Shown piece by piece: positions 1 to 7,016 of a stretch of 64,000 bases of DNA. The stretch comes from Opitutaceae bacterium (GTDB lineage: Bacteria; Verrucomicrobiota; Verrucomicrobiia; Opitutales; Opitutaceae). Each line of letters begins with the position of its first letter. Position 1 is the first letter of the stretch. The notes under the pieces were generated by a model. The model made no database searches. It saw only the letters and a program-made list of their open reading frames with translations, and was not told the DNA's origin. The translations under genes and the position numbers were made by a program. The stretch spans positions 103,726-167,725 of the forward strand of contig PLXS01000010.1 in assembly GCA_003151515.1 (NCBI GenBank), given 5' to 3'.

Positions 1-1
1 C

Positions 2-394
2 CACAAGAGGATGTTCAACAAGGTCTGGAAATGGGCCGGGAAATACCGGACCACGGAACGCAACCTGGGATGGGAGCCTTACCGGATCATCGAGGGCGTC
101 CACAATGCCCTCATGGACGCCCATTATCAGTTCGTCCACCACGTCTACCCTCCCCAGGAAACGGCGATCCGGATGCACTACCGCATGGTCGTCATCCATC
201 CGTGGGTCAATGGAAACGGCCGCCATGCGCGGCTCCTTGCGGACTCCGCCCTGGCCGCATGGGGCGGACCCGCCCTCTCATGGGGCGTGAAGGCCAGCTC
301 AGCCAAGCCGGGGATGGCGCGACGCCTCTATATTGATGCGCTGCGGCGCGCGGACGCCGGCGACATCGCGCCTCTGATCAAGTTCTGCCGCTAG
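2..394 (+). CDS. Fic-domain protein, mobile mystery protein B type (5' end outside window)
   Basis: The reading frame is open to the left edge and the first methionine (position 11) lies inside the conserved fold, so the gene is cut by the window. Fic proteins usually transfer AMP or another phosphate-containing group to target proteins. The motif HPWVNGNGR (residues 63-71 from that Met) is the Fic active-site loop with its catalytic His; the usual acidic residue is Asn, which is common in the mobile mystery protein B branch and leaves the activity uncertain. The preceding W-K-W-A-G segment also fits that branch. This family is normally paired with an XRE-type protein (mobile mystery protein A) just upstream, which would lie outside the window. 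A toxin or phage-related role is inference. Confidence 0.8.
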   Translation, partial: HKRMFNKVWKWAGKYRTTERNLGWEPYRIIEGVHNALMDAHYQFVHHVYPPQETAIRMHYRMVVIHPWVNGNGRHARLLADSALAAWGGPALSWGVKASSAKPGMARRLYIDALRRADAGDIAPLIKFCR

Positions 395-397
395 GCA

Positions 398-423
398 GCA
401 TGGCGCGGGCCTGCGCGCCGTGC
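398..423 (+). terminator. Stem-loop just after the Fic gene
   Basis: Two 10-base arms (398-407 and 414-423) pair across a 6-base loop with one G-U wobble, starting four bases after the Fic stop codon. There is no T run, so Rho-independent function is uncertain. Confidence 0.35.
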
Positions 424-557
424 AAAGGGATCGGCGCCCGGGATTCGTGCGCTAGGGCTGCGGTGCTCAGCCGCAAACCCTGTGCAGGCCGGCCACTGGG
501 TCCGTAACATTCCTGTAACCATTTCGAATTTCGGGCGTCCGTATCACTTATGTACCG

Positions 558-3161
558 GTGACCATGCACTGCCACCCGTCCAGTCCATGGGTGACGGCCG
601 CCCCTTGCGCGAGAGGGCGGCTAGGTGGACGGTTTCTCTCGTTGCTCGTGTGGGTGGCATCTCTTGGAGCGGCCGGCGCCGCTTCGGCCCAGAGCACGAC
701 CCCGCCCCCCATCTCGATAAGCCAGAACAGCACCCAGGTTGCTGCCGGGATGATTTTTCTGACGCCCTCCCCTCTCGGTGCACTCCCGCCTGACGAGGTC
801 GCGAGCACCGGCCCCGAGATCGTCGACAGCCAGGGCAGGGCCGTCTGGTTCCTTCCGCTTCCCGCCGGCCAGGTGTCGTCTGACCTCAGGGTGCAGACCT
901 ACATGGGAAAGACCGTCCTTACCTGGGGGCAGGGAACCGGTTTCCAGGTGACCGTGCCGGGGTCGACCACGGATTACATCTGCGACACGTCCTACAACGT
1001 CATCGCGAGCTTCCAGGCGGGCAACGGATACAACGCCGACCTCCACGAGTTCCTCGTTACGCCGCAGAACACCGCCCTGATCACGGTGTATGCCAACGTG
1101 CCAATGGACCTCTCCTCCATGGGCGGCCCGGCGAACGGGACGGTGGTCGAGGGCATAGTCCAGGAGATAGACATCGCCACAGGGGCGGTCGTCTTCGAAT
1201 GGCACAGCCTGGACCACGTCCCCCTGTCCGACAGCTACGTGGGGGCGCCGTCGTCGGGCGCATACGACTACTTCCACATCAACTCGGTGAACCTGGACAC
1301 CGACGGCAACCTGCTGGTCTCGTCGCGCCACACGTGGACCGTATACAAGGTTAACCGGACCACGGGCGCGGTCATATGGAGGCTCGGCGGAAAGAGCACC
1401 GACTTCACCCTTGGCCCCGGTCTGCCGTTCGCCTGGCAGCACAACGCGGTGGCGGTCGATTCGCAGACGATCCGCATCTTTGACAACGAGTCGGACGGAG
1501 TCCCCGTCCTGCCGGCATCCCGGGTCATCTGGGTGCAGCACGACGACACCACGATGACGGCGACGCTCGTGAGGTCGATCCAGCACCCGGACGGGCTATC
1601 CGTCCCGGCGGAGGGCGACGGGCAGGCCCTCTCGAACGGGGACACGTTCGTCGGCTGGGGCATCCTCGGCCGGTACTCGGAGTTCGACCCGAACGGCAAC
1701 CTGATCTACGATGCAAGCCTTCCCCCGGGCTACAACGACTACAGGTCCTACCGATTCCCGTGGGCCGCCACGCCCACCGGCAGCCCATCGGTGTTGGCCC
1801 AGACGAATGGCGCCGGGACGACCGCGGTCCATGCGGTGTGGAACGGCGCGACCCAGGTCGCCACCTGGACCATCCTCGGCGGATCGGCCCCGGGCGCGCT
1901 CAGCGAGGTCGGCACCATGGCATGGAACGGACTCGACACATCGACGACCGTCCAGGGCCTGTACAGCTACGTGGAGGTGGTCGCGACCGATGCTTCGGGC
2001 GCGGCGGTGGGCACGAGCCAGGCGCAGGGGGTCGCTCCCGCTTTCGCCACGCAGCCCGCCTCGCAGACCATAGCCCCGGGGACGACGGTCGTATTCAGCG
2101 CCACCCTGGCCGGGGGCTCGGCCGCGTACCAGTGGTATCTCAACGGGGCCGCCCTGTCGGACGGCCCCAGCGGCAGCGCCACCGTCTCCGGCTCGGCCGC
2201 CGACACCCTCGTCGTGACCGCCGCAGGAACCGCGAACGCGGGTTCGTACGCCTGCGTCCTGACGAGCGCCACCGAGGCGACGACCTCGGCGCCGGCCGTG
2301 CTGACGGTGCTCGACACGACGGACGTCGGCCGACTCACCAATGTCTCGGCCAGGGCCATAGTGGGCATGGGAAGCAACGTCCTGATCGCGGGGTTTGTCG
2401 TCGGCGGCCAGCAGGCCTCGGGAGCCCAGGACCTGCTGATCCGGGCCTCCGGCCCGGCGCTGCAGGCCTTCGGGATCACCGATGCGCTTGCTGACCCCGA
2501 GCTGCAGCTGACGTTCGTCGGATCCCCCGCCCCGGCGACCCGGCTCGTCACAAACTGGAACGGGAACGCGACGATCGCGCAGACCGCCGCCGCGGTTGGG
2601 GCGTTCCCATGGACGAACCCCGCGAGCCTCGACTCCGCGTTCGTGCACGAATTCCACATGGGCTCGCACACCGTCGAGGTGCTTGGCGCGAGCGGCGACA
2701 CCGGCGTGGCCCTCGCTGAGGTCTACGACGCGACCCCGCAGGGAAGCTACACCTCCTCCATCCCGCACCTCACCAACGTCTCGGCGAGGGCCTGGGTGGG
2801 CACGGGCGCCAATATCCTGATCGCGGGATTTGTCGTGGGAGGCTCCACCTCGAAGACCGTCCTCATCCGGGCATCCGGGCCGGCCCTCTCGCCATTTGGC
2901 GTGGCCGGCGCCCTGCCCGATCCCCAGATCCAGGTCTTCAGCGGCGCTTCGCCAAGCCCCTTCGCGTCAAACAGCGGATGGAACGGCAACCCCGCCATCG
3001 CGGCCGCCGCCGCCTCGGTGGGGGCCTTCCCGTGGCAGGACCCCTCGAGCCACGACTCCGCGGTTCTTGTGACGCTCCCCCCGGGCGCCTACACGGCCCA
3101 GGTGCAGGGCCAGGGCGCAGACTCGGGCGTCGCCCTGGTCGAGGTCTACGAGGTCCAGTAA
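558..3161 (+). CDS. Secreted arylsulfotransferase-like protein with Ig-like domain and two C-terminal repeats
   Basis: The 867-residue product starts at GTG (558; an in-frame ATG lies at 564) and has a signal peptide of about 45 residues ending near A-S-A-Q. Residues about 60-400 resemble the arylsulfotransferase (ASST) beta-propeller: a 'DLHEF' segment, a 'FEWHSLDHV' segment, 'YFHINSV', 'VIWRLGGK' and 'WQHNAV' carry the family-typical histidines. ASST enzymes move sulfate from phenolic sulfate esters to phenols in the periplasm; activity here is not proven. Residues about 495-585 form an Ig-like domain with a Tyr/Cys core. Residues 591-728 and 737-867 are two copies of a domain opening LTNVSARA.VG.G.N.LIAGFVVGG, of unknown function and familiar from verrucomicrobial secreted proteins. 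No operon partner is evident. Confidence 0.78.
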   Translation: MTMHCHPSSPWVTAAPCARGRLGGRFLSLLVWVASLGAAGAASAQSTTPPPISISQNSTQVAAGMIFLTPSPLGALPPDEVASTGPEIVDSQGRAVWFLPLPAGQVSSDLRVQTYMGKTVLTWGQGTGFQVTVPGSTTDYICDTSYNVIASFQAGNGYNADLHEFLVTPQNTALITVYANVPMDLSSMGGPANGTVVEGIVQEIDIATGAVVFEWHSLDHVPLSDSYVGAPSSGAYDYFHINSVNLDTDGNLLVSSRHTWTVYKVNRTTGAVIWRLGGKSTDFTLGPGLPFAWQHNAVAVDSQTIRIFDNESDGVPVLPASRVIWVQHDDTTMTATLVRSIQHPDGLSVPAEGDGQALSNGDTFVGWGILGRYSEFDPNGNLIYDASLPPGYNDYRSYRFPWAATPTGSPSVLAQTNGAGTTAVHAVWNGATQVATWTILGGSAPGALSEVGTMAWNGLDTSTTVQGLYSYVEVVATDASGAAVGTSQAQGVAPAFATQPASQTIAPGTTVVFSATLAGGSAAYQWYLNGAALSDGPSGSATVSGSAADTLVVTAAGTANAGSYACVLTSATEATTSAPAVLTVLDTTDVGRLTNVSARAIVGMGSNVLIAGFVVGGQQASGAQDLLIRASGPALQAFGITDALADPELQLTFVGSPAPATRLVTNWNGNATIAQTAAAVGAFPWTNPASLDSAFVHEFHMGSHTVEVLGASGDTGVALAEVYDATPQGSYTSSIPHLTNVSARAWVGTGANILIAGFVVGGSTSKTVLIRASGPALSPFGVAGALPDPQIQVFSGASPSPFASNSGWNGNPAIAAAAASVGAFPWQDPSSHDSAVLVTLPPGAYTAQVQGQGADSGVALVEVYEVQ

Positions 3162-3227
3162 AGGGGCCCCCGCCCTTTTCGCGGTCCCGCTTGCGCCGCG
3201 CGGCAATCAGGCAGACTCTTAAAGATC

Positions 3228-3653
3228 ATGAAACGCTCCGCATCCGCAGTCTGGAAGGGCTCCCTCAAGGCAGGCGTCGGCACGCTGACGGCGCCGGGCG
3301 GCGCCCTCAGCAACACCGAGTATTCGTTCGGCTCGCGCTTCGCCTCGGGGGCGGGCACCAATCCCGAGGAACTGATAGCGGCGGCGCACGCGGGCTGCTT
3401 CGCGATGGCTCTGTCGGGCGCCCTGGGCGAGGCGGGCTTCACGCCCGAGCGTCTCGACGCGACGGCCGAGGTGAACTTCGACAACGTCCCGCCGAAGGGT
3501 TGGACCATAACGGCCTCGCACCTCGCGCTTCAGGCGAAGGTGCCCGGCATCGACGCGGCGACGTTCGCCGAGATTGCCGCCAAGGCGAAGGCCAACTGCC
3601 CCATATCGCGCGCGCTGAACGCGACGATCACGCTCGACGCGAAGCTGGCCTAG
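3228..3653 (+). CDS. OsmC-family peroxiredoxin
   Basis: This 141-residue protein matches the OsmC family in length and order of motifs. The two conserved cysteines are C57 in HAGCFAM and C124 in ANCPISRAL; in OsmC these reduce organic hydroperoxides by a thiol mechanism in the cytoplasm. The start ATG at 3228 leaves a complete OsmC domain and no extra N-terminal sequence. The stop codon overlaps the end of the convergent VOC gene by four bases. It lies beside a quinone/electrophile-type operon on the opposite strand, so an oxidative-stress role fits the neighbourhood. Confidence 0.88.
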   Translation: MKRSASAVWKGSLKAGVGTLTAPGGALSNTEYSFGSRFASGAGTNPEELIAAAHAGCFAMALSGALGEAGFTPERLDATAEVNFDNVPPKGWTITASHLALQAKVPGIDAATFAEIAAKAKANCPISRALNATITLDAKLA

Positions 3654-4210
3654 CCAGCCCGCAGGAGGTCCTCAAGGTCCAGGGGGTCGGTGACCATGGA
3701 GAGTTCGCCCGAGGCGGTGCGGGGCCACTGCTCGGGAGGCCTGTCCCGGTAGAGCTCCACGCCATTGCCGTCGGGATCGCGCAGGTAGACCGCCTCGCTC
3801 ACGCCGTGGTCCGCGGCGCCCTCCAGGGCGACGCCGGCCCGCACGAGCCGACGCAAGGCGTCGGCCAGCTCCGCGCGCGTCGGATACAGGATCGCCACGT
3901 GGTAGAGCCCGGTTGAGCCATGCGCCGGCGGCTTCCCGCCCCCGCTCTCCCAGGTATTGAGCCCAAGGTGGTGGTGGTAGCCCCCCGCCGACAGGAACGC
4001 GGCCTGCGATCCGATGCGCTGCGTGACGGAGAAGCCCAGAACATCGCGGTAGAAGGCCAGGGACCGCTCCAGGTCGGACACCTTCAGGTGGACGTGGCCG
4101 ATCCTGACCCTCGAGTCCGCTGGCAGCGGCTTGAAGGCGCCCTTCGCGGCGCCCGCGCCGCCGGCCTGCCCGGGCCTGGAGGCATCCCGTGTGGGTTGTG
4201 CCTCACTCAC
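3650..4210 (-). CDS. VOC-family (glyoxalase/extradiol dioxygenase fold) protein
   Basis: The core begins with R-I-G-H-V-H-L-K-V-S-D and continues with FYRDVLGF, 'LYHVAILYP' and DPDGNGVELY, which are the paired beta-alpha-beta modules of the vicinal oxygen chelate superfamily; the His and Glu residues in these strands are likely metal ligands. It looks closest to the CatE-type extradiol dioxygenase branch but the substrate is unknown. I chose the GTG at 4210, which overlaps the upstream DoxX stop by eight bases; a longer frame reaches 4267 but would run 65 bases into doxX and adds only low-complexity residues. It is the last gene of a pirin/flavodoxin/DoxX/VOC operon. Confidence 0.8.
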   Translation of the reverse strand: MSEAQPTRDASRPGQAGGAGAAKGAFKPLPADSRVRIGHVHLKVSDLERSLAFYRDVLGFSVTQRIGSQAAFLSAGGYHHHLGLNTWESGGGKPPAHGSTGLYHVAILYPTRAELADALRRLVRAGVALEGAADHGVSEAVYLRDPDGNGVELYRDRPPEQWPRTASGELSMVTDPLDLEDLLRAG

Positions 4211-4664
4211 CGCAGGCCCTCCTGGCCACGAACCCGTCGAGCGAGGCCCTTCCGCCGCCGCTGACAAGGACGATGAGCGCGAGGCCGAGGGCGAGGATGT
4301 GGTACTCGATGCCCTCGCCCTTCTGGTTTCCGAACCAGTTCATGAAAAAGCCGTTTGCGGCGTGCGTGGTCAGCACGGCCACGACCATGTTCGTCCCGAT
4401 CCCGAGCGCCGCGACGCGGCTGAACAGGCCCAGCACGAGCGCAACCGAGCCCGCGAACTCGGCCGCGATAGCGAGGAATGCGAACGGCGCCGGGATGTGC
4501 ATGGTGCCCGTGAAGAAGCCCATGGTGCCGCTAAAGCCGTAGCCGCCAAACCAGCCTAGAGCCTTCTGCGCGCCGTGGGGGAACATGACGAGGCCGAGCG
4601 CGAGCCGCGCCACGAGGGGCGCGACGCCCTCATCGGTGTTGCAAAGGAGTCTGAGTGTTTTCAT
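4203..4664 (-). CDS. DoxX-family membrane protein
   Basis: The 153-residue product has four predicted membrane helices and family-typical segments: 'RLALGLVMFPHGAQKALGWF' near the N terminus, a 'FLAIAAEFAGSVALVLGLF' helix, and a final helix rich in Leu/Ala/Val. DoxX proteins are small inner-membrane proteins often linked to thiosulfate:quinone oxidation or to detoxification of electrophiles; the exact reaction here is unknown. It is co-transcribed with a flavodoxin-like gene upstream (34-base gap) and a VOC protein downstream (8-base overlap). Confidence 0.85.
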   Translation of the reverse strand: MKTLRLLCNTDEGVAPLVARLALGLVMFPHGAQKALGWFGGYGFSGTMGFFTGTMHIPAPFAFLAIAAEFAGSVALVLGLFSRVAALGIGTNMVVAVLTTHAANGFFMNWFGNQKGEGIEYHILALGLALIVLVSGGGRASLDGFVARRACGE

Positions 4665-4698
4665 GGATCTTATTGGGTTGGGAAAACAGGTTCAGGGT

Positions 4699-5280
4699 TC
4701 ACCCGCGAAGCCTCGCCGCGAGCGTCGCCACGCGCCGCCCGAGCACCTCGCCGGTCGCCTTGTCCTCGGCATTCGGGGCGATCTCCGGGGAATCGAAACC
4801 GGCCTGCGCCATCGCGCCCATGAAGCTTCCGAGGCGGTTGGTCCCATTGGGCTGCATCGGCAATTCTCCGAGACCAACCCATACCATGCCGTGCTGCATG
4901 GCCAGCGCGAAGAGGTACTGGAGCGTGCTCAGCTTGTCGCCGCTCGGGCTGTTTGAGACGGTGAAGCCGGCGGCAAGCTTGTCGCGCCAGGCGGACGCGA
5001 ACCATTTTCCCCCCGTCGCGTCGGCGAACGCCTTGAACTGCGCCGCGGGGCCGCCCATGTAGGTTGGGCTTCCGAAAATGATCGCGTCGCTTGCGTCCAG
5101 CTGCGTGAGGACGGCCTCGTTCTCGTAGCGGCCCTTCGCAATGTGCTCCCCCGAAAGGGGGATGAGTTTAGCCGCCGTGCCGGCGATGGAGGAGGCGCCC
5201 TTGGCTACGGCCTCGGCCAGCTTGGTCGTGTGGCCCGAGCCGGAGAAATAGACGATGGATACGGTTGTGGTGGTGCTCAT
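4699..5280 (-). CDS. Flavodoxin/NAD(P)H:quinone oxidoreductase-like protein
   Basis: This 193-residue protein begins with a flavodoxin-type phosphate loop, 'IVYFSGSGHTTKLAEAVA' (residues about 9-26), which binds FMN. The segments FGSPTYMGGPA and FTVSNSPSGDK resemble the WrbA/flavodoxin 80s and 100s loops around the flavin ring. WrbA-like enzymes reduce quinones by two electrons and so prevent redox cycling; this is the likely role but the electron donor cannot be read from sequence. It lies ten bases after the pirin gene. Confidence 0.82.
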   Translation of the reverse strand: MSTTTTVSIVYFSGSGHTTKLAEAVAKGASSIAGTAAKLIPLSGEHIAKGRYENEAVLTQLDASDAIIFGSPTYMGGPAAQFKAFADATGGKWFASAWRDKLAAGFTVSNSPSGDKLSTLQYLFALAMQHGMVWVGLGELPMQPNGTNRLGSFMGAMAQAGFDSPEIAPNAEDKATGEVLGRRVATLAARLRG

Positions 5281-5290
5281 TTTTTTCTGG

Positions 5291-5986
5291 TCAGTTAAGG
5301 TCGAAGAGGAGGATCTGCGCCGGCTTCCTGGCGCCCAGGTCCAGCGCCGTCCCGGGTCCCAGGGCGGCGCCGTCGCCCGCTCCCAGGGCCGTGCCGTTCA
5401 TCGTCACGTCGCCTTCGGCAACGTGCAGCCATCCGTGCCGGCCCGCGGCCAGGCGCTTCGCGATGCTCTGGCCCGCGCCGAGCTTCGCCAGCCAAAGGTC
5501 GGCGTCCTGGTTGATGGCGATCGATCCGTCGCGCCCCGACTTGCTTGCGACAAGGTGCAGGGCGCCTTGCGCGGCCTGGGCGAACGACTTGTCCGCATAG
5601 CGCGGCGCCATCCCCATGCGGTCGGGCTGGATCCAGATCTGCAGCAGGTGGACGGCCTCGTCGCCGGACGGATTGACCTCGCTGTGCCTGATGCCCGTGC
5701 CGGCGGCCATGTACTGGACGTCGCCCGCGCGGATCAAGCGGCCATTGCCCATCGAGTCCCTGTGCTCGAGGGCCCCGCTCAGAATGTAGGTCACTATCTC
5801 CATGTCGCGGTGCGGGTGCATCGCGAAGCCCTTGCCGGGCATTACGAGGTCGTCGTTGATCACCCGCAGGCTGCGGAAGCCCATCCATCGGGGCTCGTGG
5901 TAGTCGCCGAAACTGAACGTGCGGTAGGTGTCGAGCCAGCCGTGGTTCGCGTGGCCCCGGTCATCGGCTCTTCGGATGTTTGTCAT
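5291..5986 (-). CDS. Pirin-family protein (YhaK/quercetinase-like bicupin)
   Basis: The frame is open far upstream, but the family start M-T-N-I-R-R at 5986 gives the usual 231 residues; the extra upstream part runs antisense through the LysR gene. The N-terminal cupin holds the pirin metal site: H57 and H59 in HPHRDME, H101 and E103 in RHSEVN. Pirins bind Fe or another metal, and some cleave quercetin with O2. It is the first gene of a leftward operon with a flavodoxin, DoxX and a VOC protein, a combination often controlled by a LysR regulator responding to quinones or other electrophiles; the divergent lysR gene fits this. Confidence 0.88.
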   Translation of the reverse strand: MTNIRRADDRGHANHGWLDTYRTFSFGDYHEPRWMGFRSLRVINDDLVMPGKGFAMHPHRDMEIVTYILSGALEHRDSMGNGRLIRAGDVQYMAAGTGIRHSEVNPSGDEAVHLLQIWIQPDRMGMAPRYADKSFAQAAQGALHLVASKSGRDGSIAINQDADLWLAKLGAGQSIAKRLAAGRHGWLHVAEGDVTMNGTALGAGDGAALGPGTALDLGARKPAQILLFDLN

Positions 5987-6041
5987 GGCCACAGTGTGCC
6001 ACAGGGGCCCGCGATTGGGGAAAGACCATGATTCTTGCCTC

Positions 6042-6062
6042 AGCATAGCCGGAAGGTATGCT
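6042..6062. promoter_or_regulatory. LysR-type regulator binding palindrome
   Basis: AGCATA (6042-6047), nine bases, then TATGCT (6057-6062) form a perfect inverted repeat containing the classical T-N11-A core of LysR-type sites. It lies in the 87-base space between the divergent pirin operon and the lysR gene, 12 bases before the chosen lysR start. It probably serves autoregulation and control of the pirin operon. Confidence 0.65.
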
Positions 6063-6073
6063 CGGTGCGATCC

Positions 6074-7003
6074 ATGGAACTGCGCCACCTGCGCTACTTT
6101 GTCGCCGCCGCCGAGCTGGAGAACGTCTCGCGCGCGGCGCTCAGGCTGCACGTGTCGCAGCCGGCCCTGAGCCGGCAGATCCGCGACCTCGAGGACGAGC
6201 TCGGGTTCCCGCTCCTCAGCAGAGGCGCCAAGTCCGTGCGCCTTACCGAGGCCGGCCGCACCTTCCTGGCCGAGGCCCGCGCCGTCCTGCTGCGGGCGGA
6301 GGATGCGGTCAAGGCGGCGAGGTCCGTCGCGACCGGCCTGCGCGGCGAGCTCCACGTGGGCTACGCCCCGACTCCAACGGTGCGGATCCTGCCGCCCGCC
6401 CTGCGCGCATTCCAGGCTGAGCTGCCCGAGGTGCGCGTCAGGCTCCACGACCTGTCCACCGAGGAGCTGCTCGCCGGGCTGCGGAAGGGGTCGCTGCAGA
6501 TCGCGTTTCTCGTGCGCCCAACGAAGGCGATGCTTCGCGGGCTGCAGTTCGAGGAACTGGTCAGGGACGCCATATGCCTCGCGGTGCCCCCCGGCCATCC
6601 CTTCGCGCGCCTGCGCTCGATCTCCGTCGAGCGCGTCGCACGGGAGCCGCTAGTCGCGTACAGCCGGCGCGACTATCCCGAGTACCACGAGTACCTGGCG
6701 CGCCTTTTCGCCAAGGTGAAGGGCCGCCCGCACATCGTCGAGGAGCACGAGGGGGGCGCCAGCATGGTCGCGGCGGTGGAGGCTGGCTACGGCCTGGCTC
6801 TGACGACCCAATCGCTCGCATGCTCGGTCGGGGCGCGCCTCAGGCTGATCCCGCTGTCGCCCGCGCAGGAGCCGCTCGTGGTGGGCGCCGCCTGGTCGCG
6901 CGAGGGGCTGACGGCCGCGGCGGAGCGCTTCCTGCGCTGCGCCCGGCAGATTCCAGCCCAGCCGGCCCTTCGTCGCGCCAAGGCTCCGGCGTCAGCGGGC
7001 TGA
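6074..7003 (+). CDS. LysR-family transcriptional regulator
   Basis: The start at M-E-L-R-H-L-R-Y-F (6074) is the standard LysR N terminus; an earlier in-frame ATG at 6035 would overlap the operator palindrome. Residues 1-60 form the winged helix-turn-helix, with 'ALRLHVSQPALSRQIRDLE' as the recognition region. Residues about 90-295 are the periplasmic-binding-protein-like effector domain. Length (309) is typical. It is divergent from the pirin/flavodoxin/DoxX/VOC operon and most likely controls it; the effector could be a quinone or electrophile, which is inference from the target genes. Confidence 0.9.
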   Translation: MELRHLRYFVAAAELENVSRAALRLHVSQPALSRQIRDLEDELGFPLLSRGAKSVRLTEAGRTFLAEARAVLLRAEDAVKAARSVATGLRGELHVGYAPTPTVRILPPALRAFQAELPEVRVRLHDLSTEELLAGLRKGSLQIAFLVRPTKAMLRGLQFEELVRDAICLAVPPGHPFARLRSISVERVAREPLVAYSRRDYPEYHEYLARLFAKVKGRPHIVEEHEGGASMVAAVEAGYGLALTTQSLACSVGARLRLIPLSPAQEPLVVGAAWSREGLTAAAERFLRCARQIPAQPALRRAKAPASAG

Positions 7004-7016
7004 CGGCGCGCCGCGC

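Noticed and set aside
4203..4267. Longer VOC protein starting at 4267
   Set aside because: It would overlap doxX by 65 bases and add only low-complexity residues; GTG at 4210 gives a normal coupled start.
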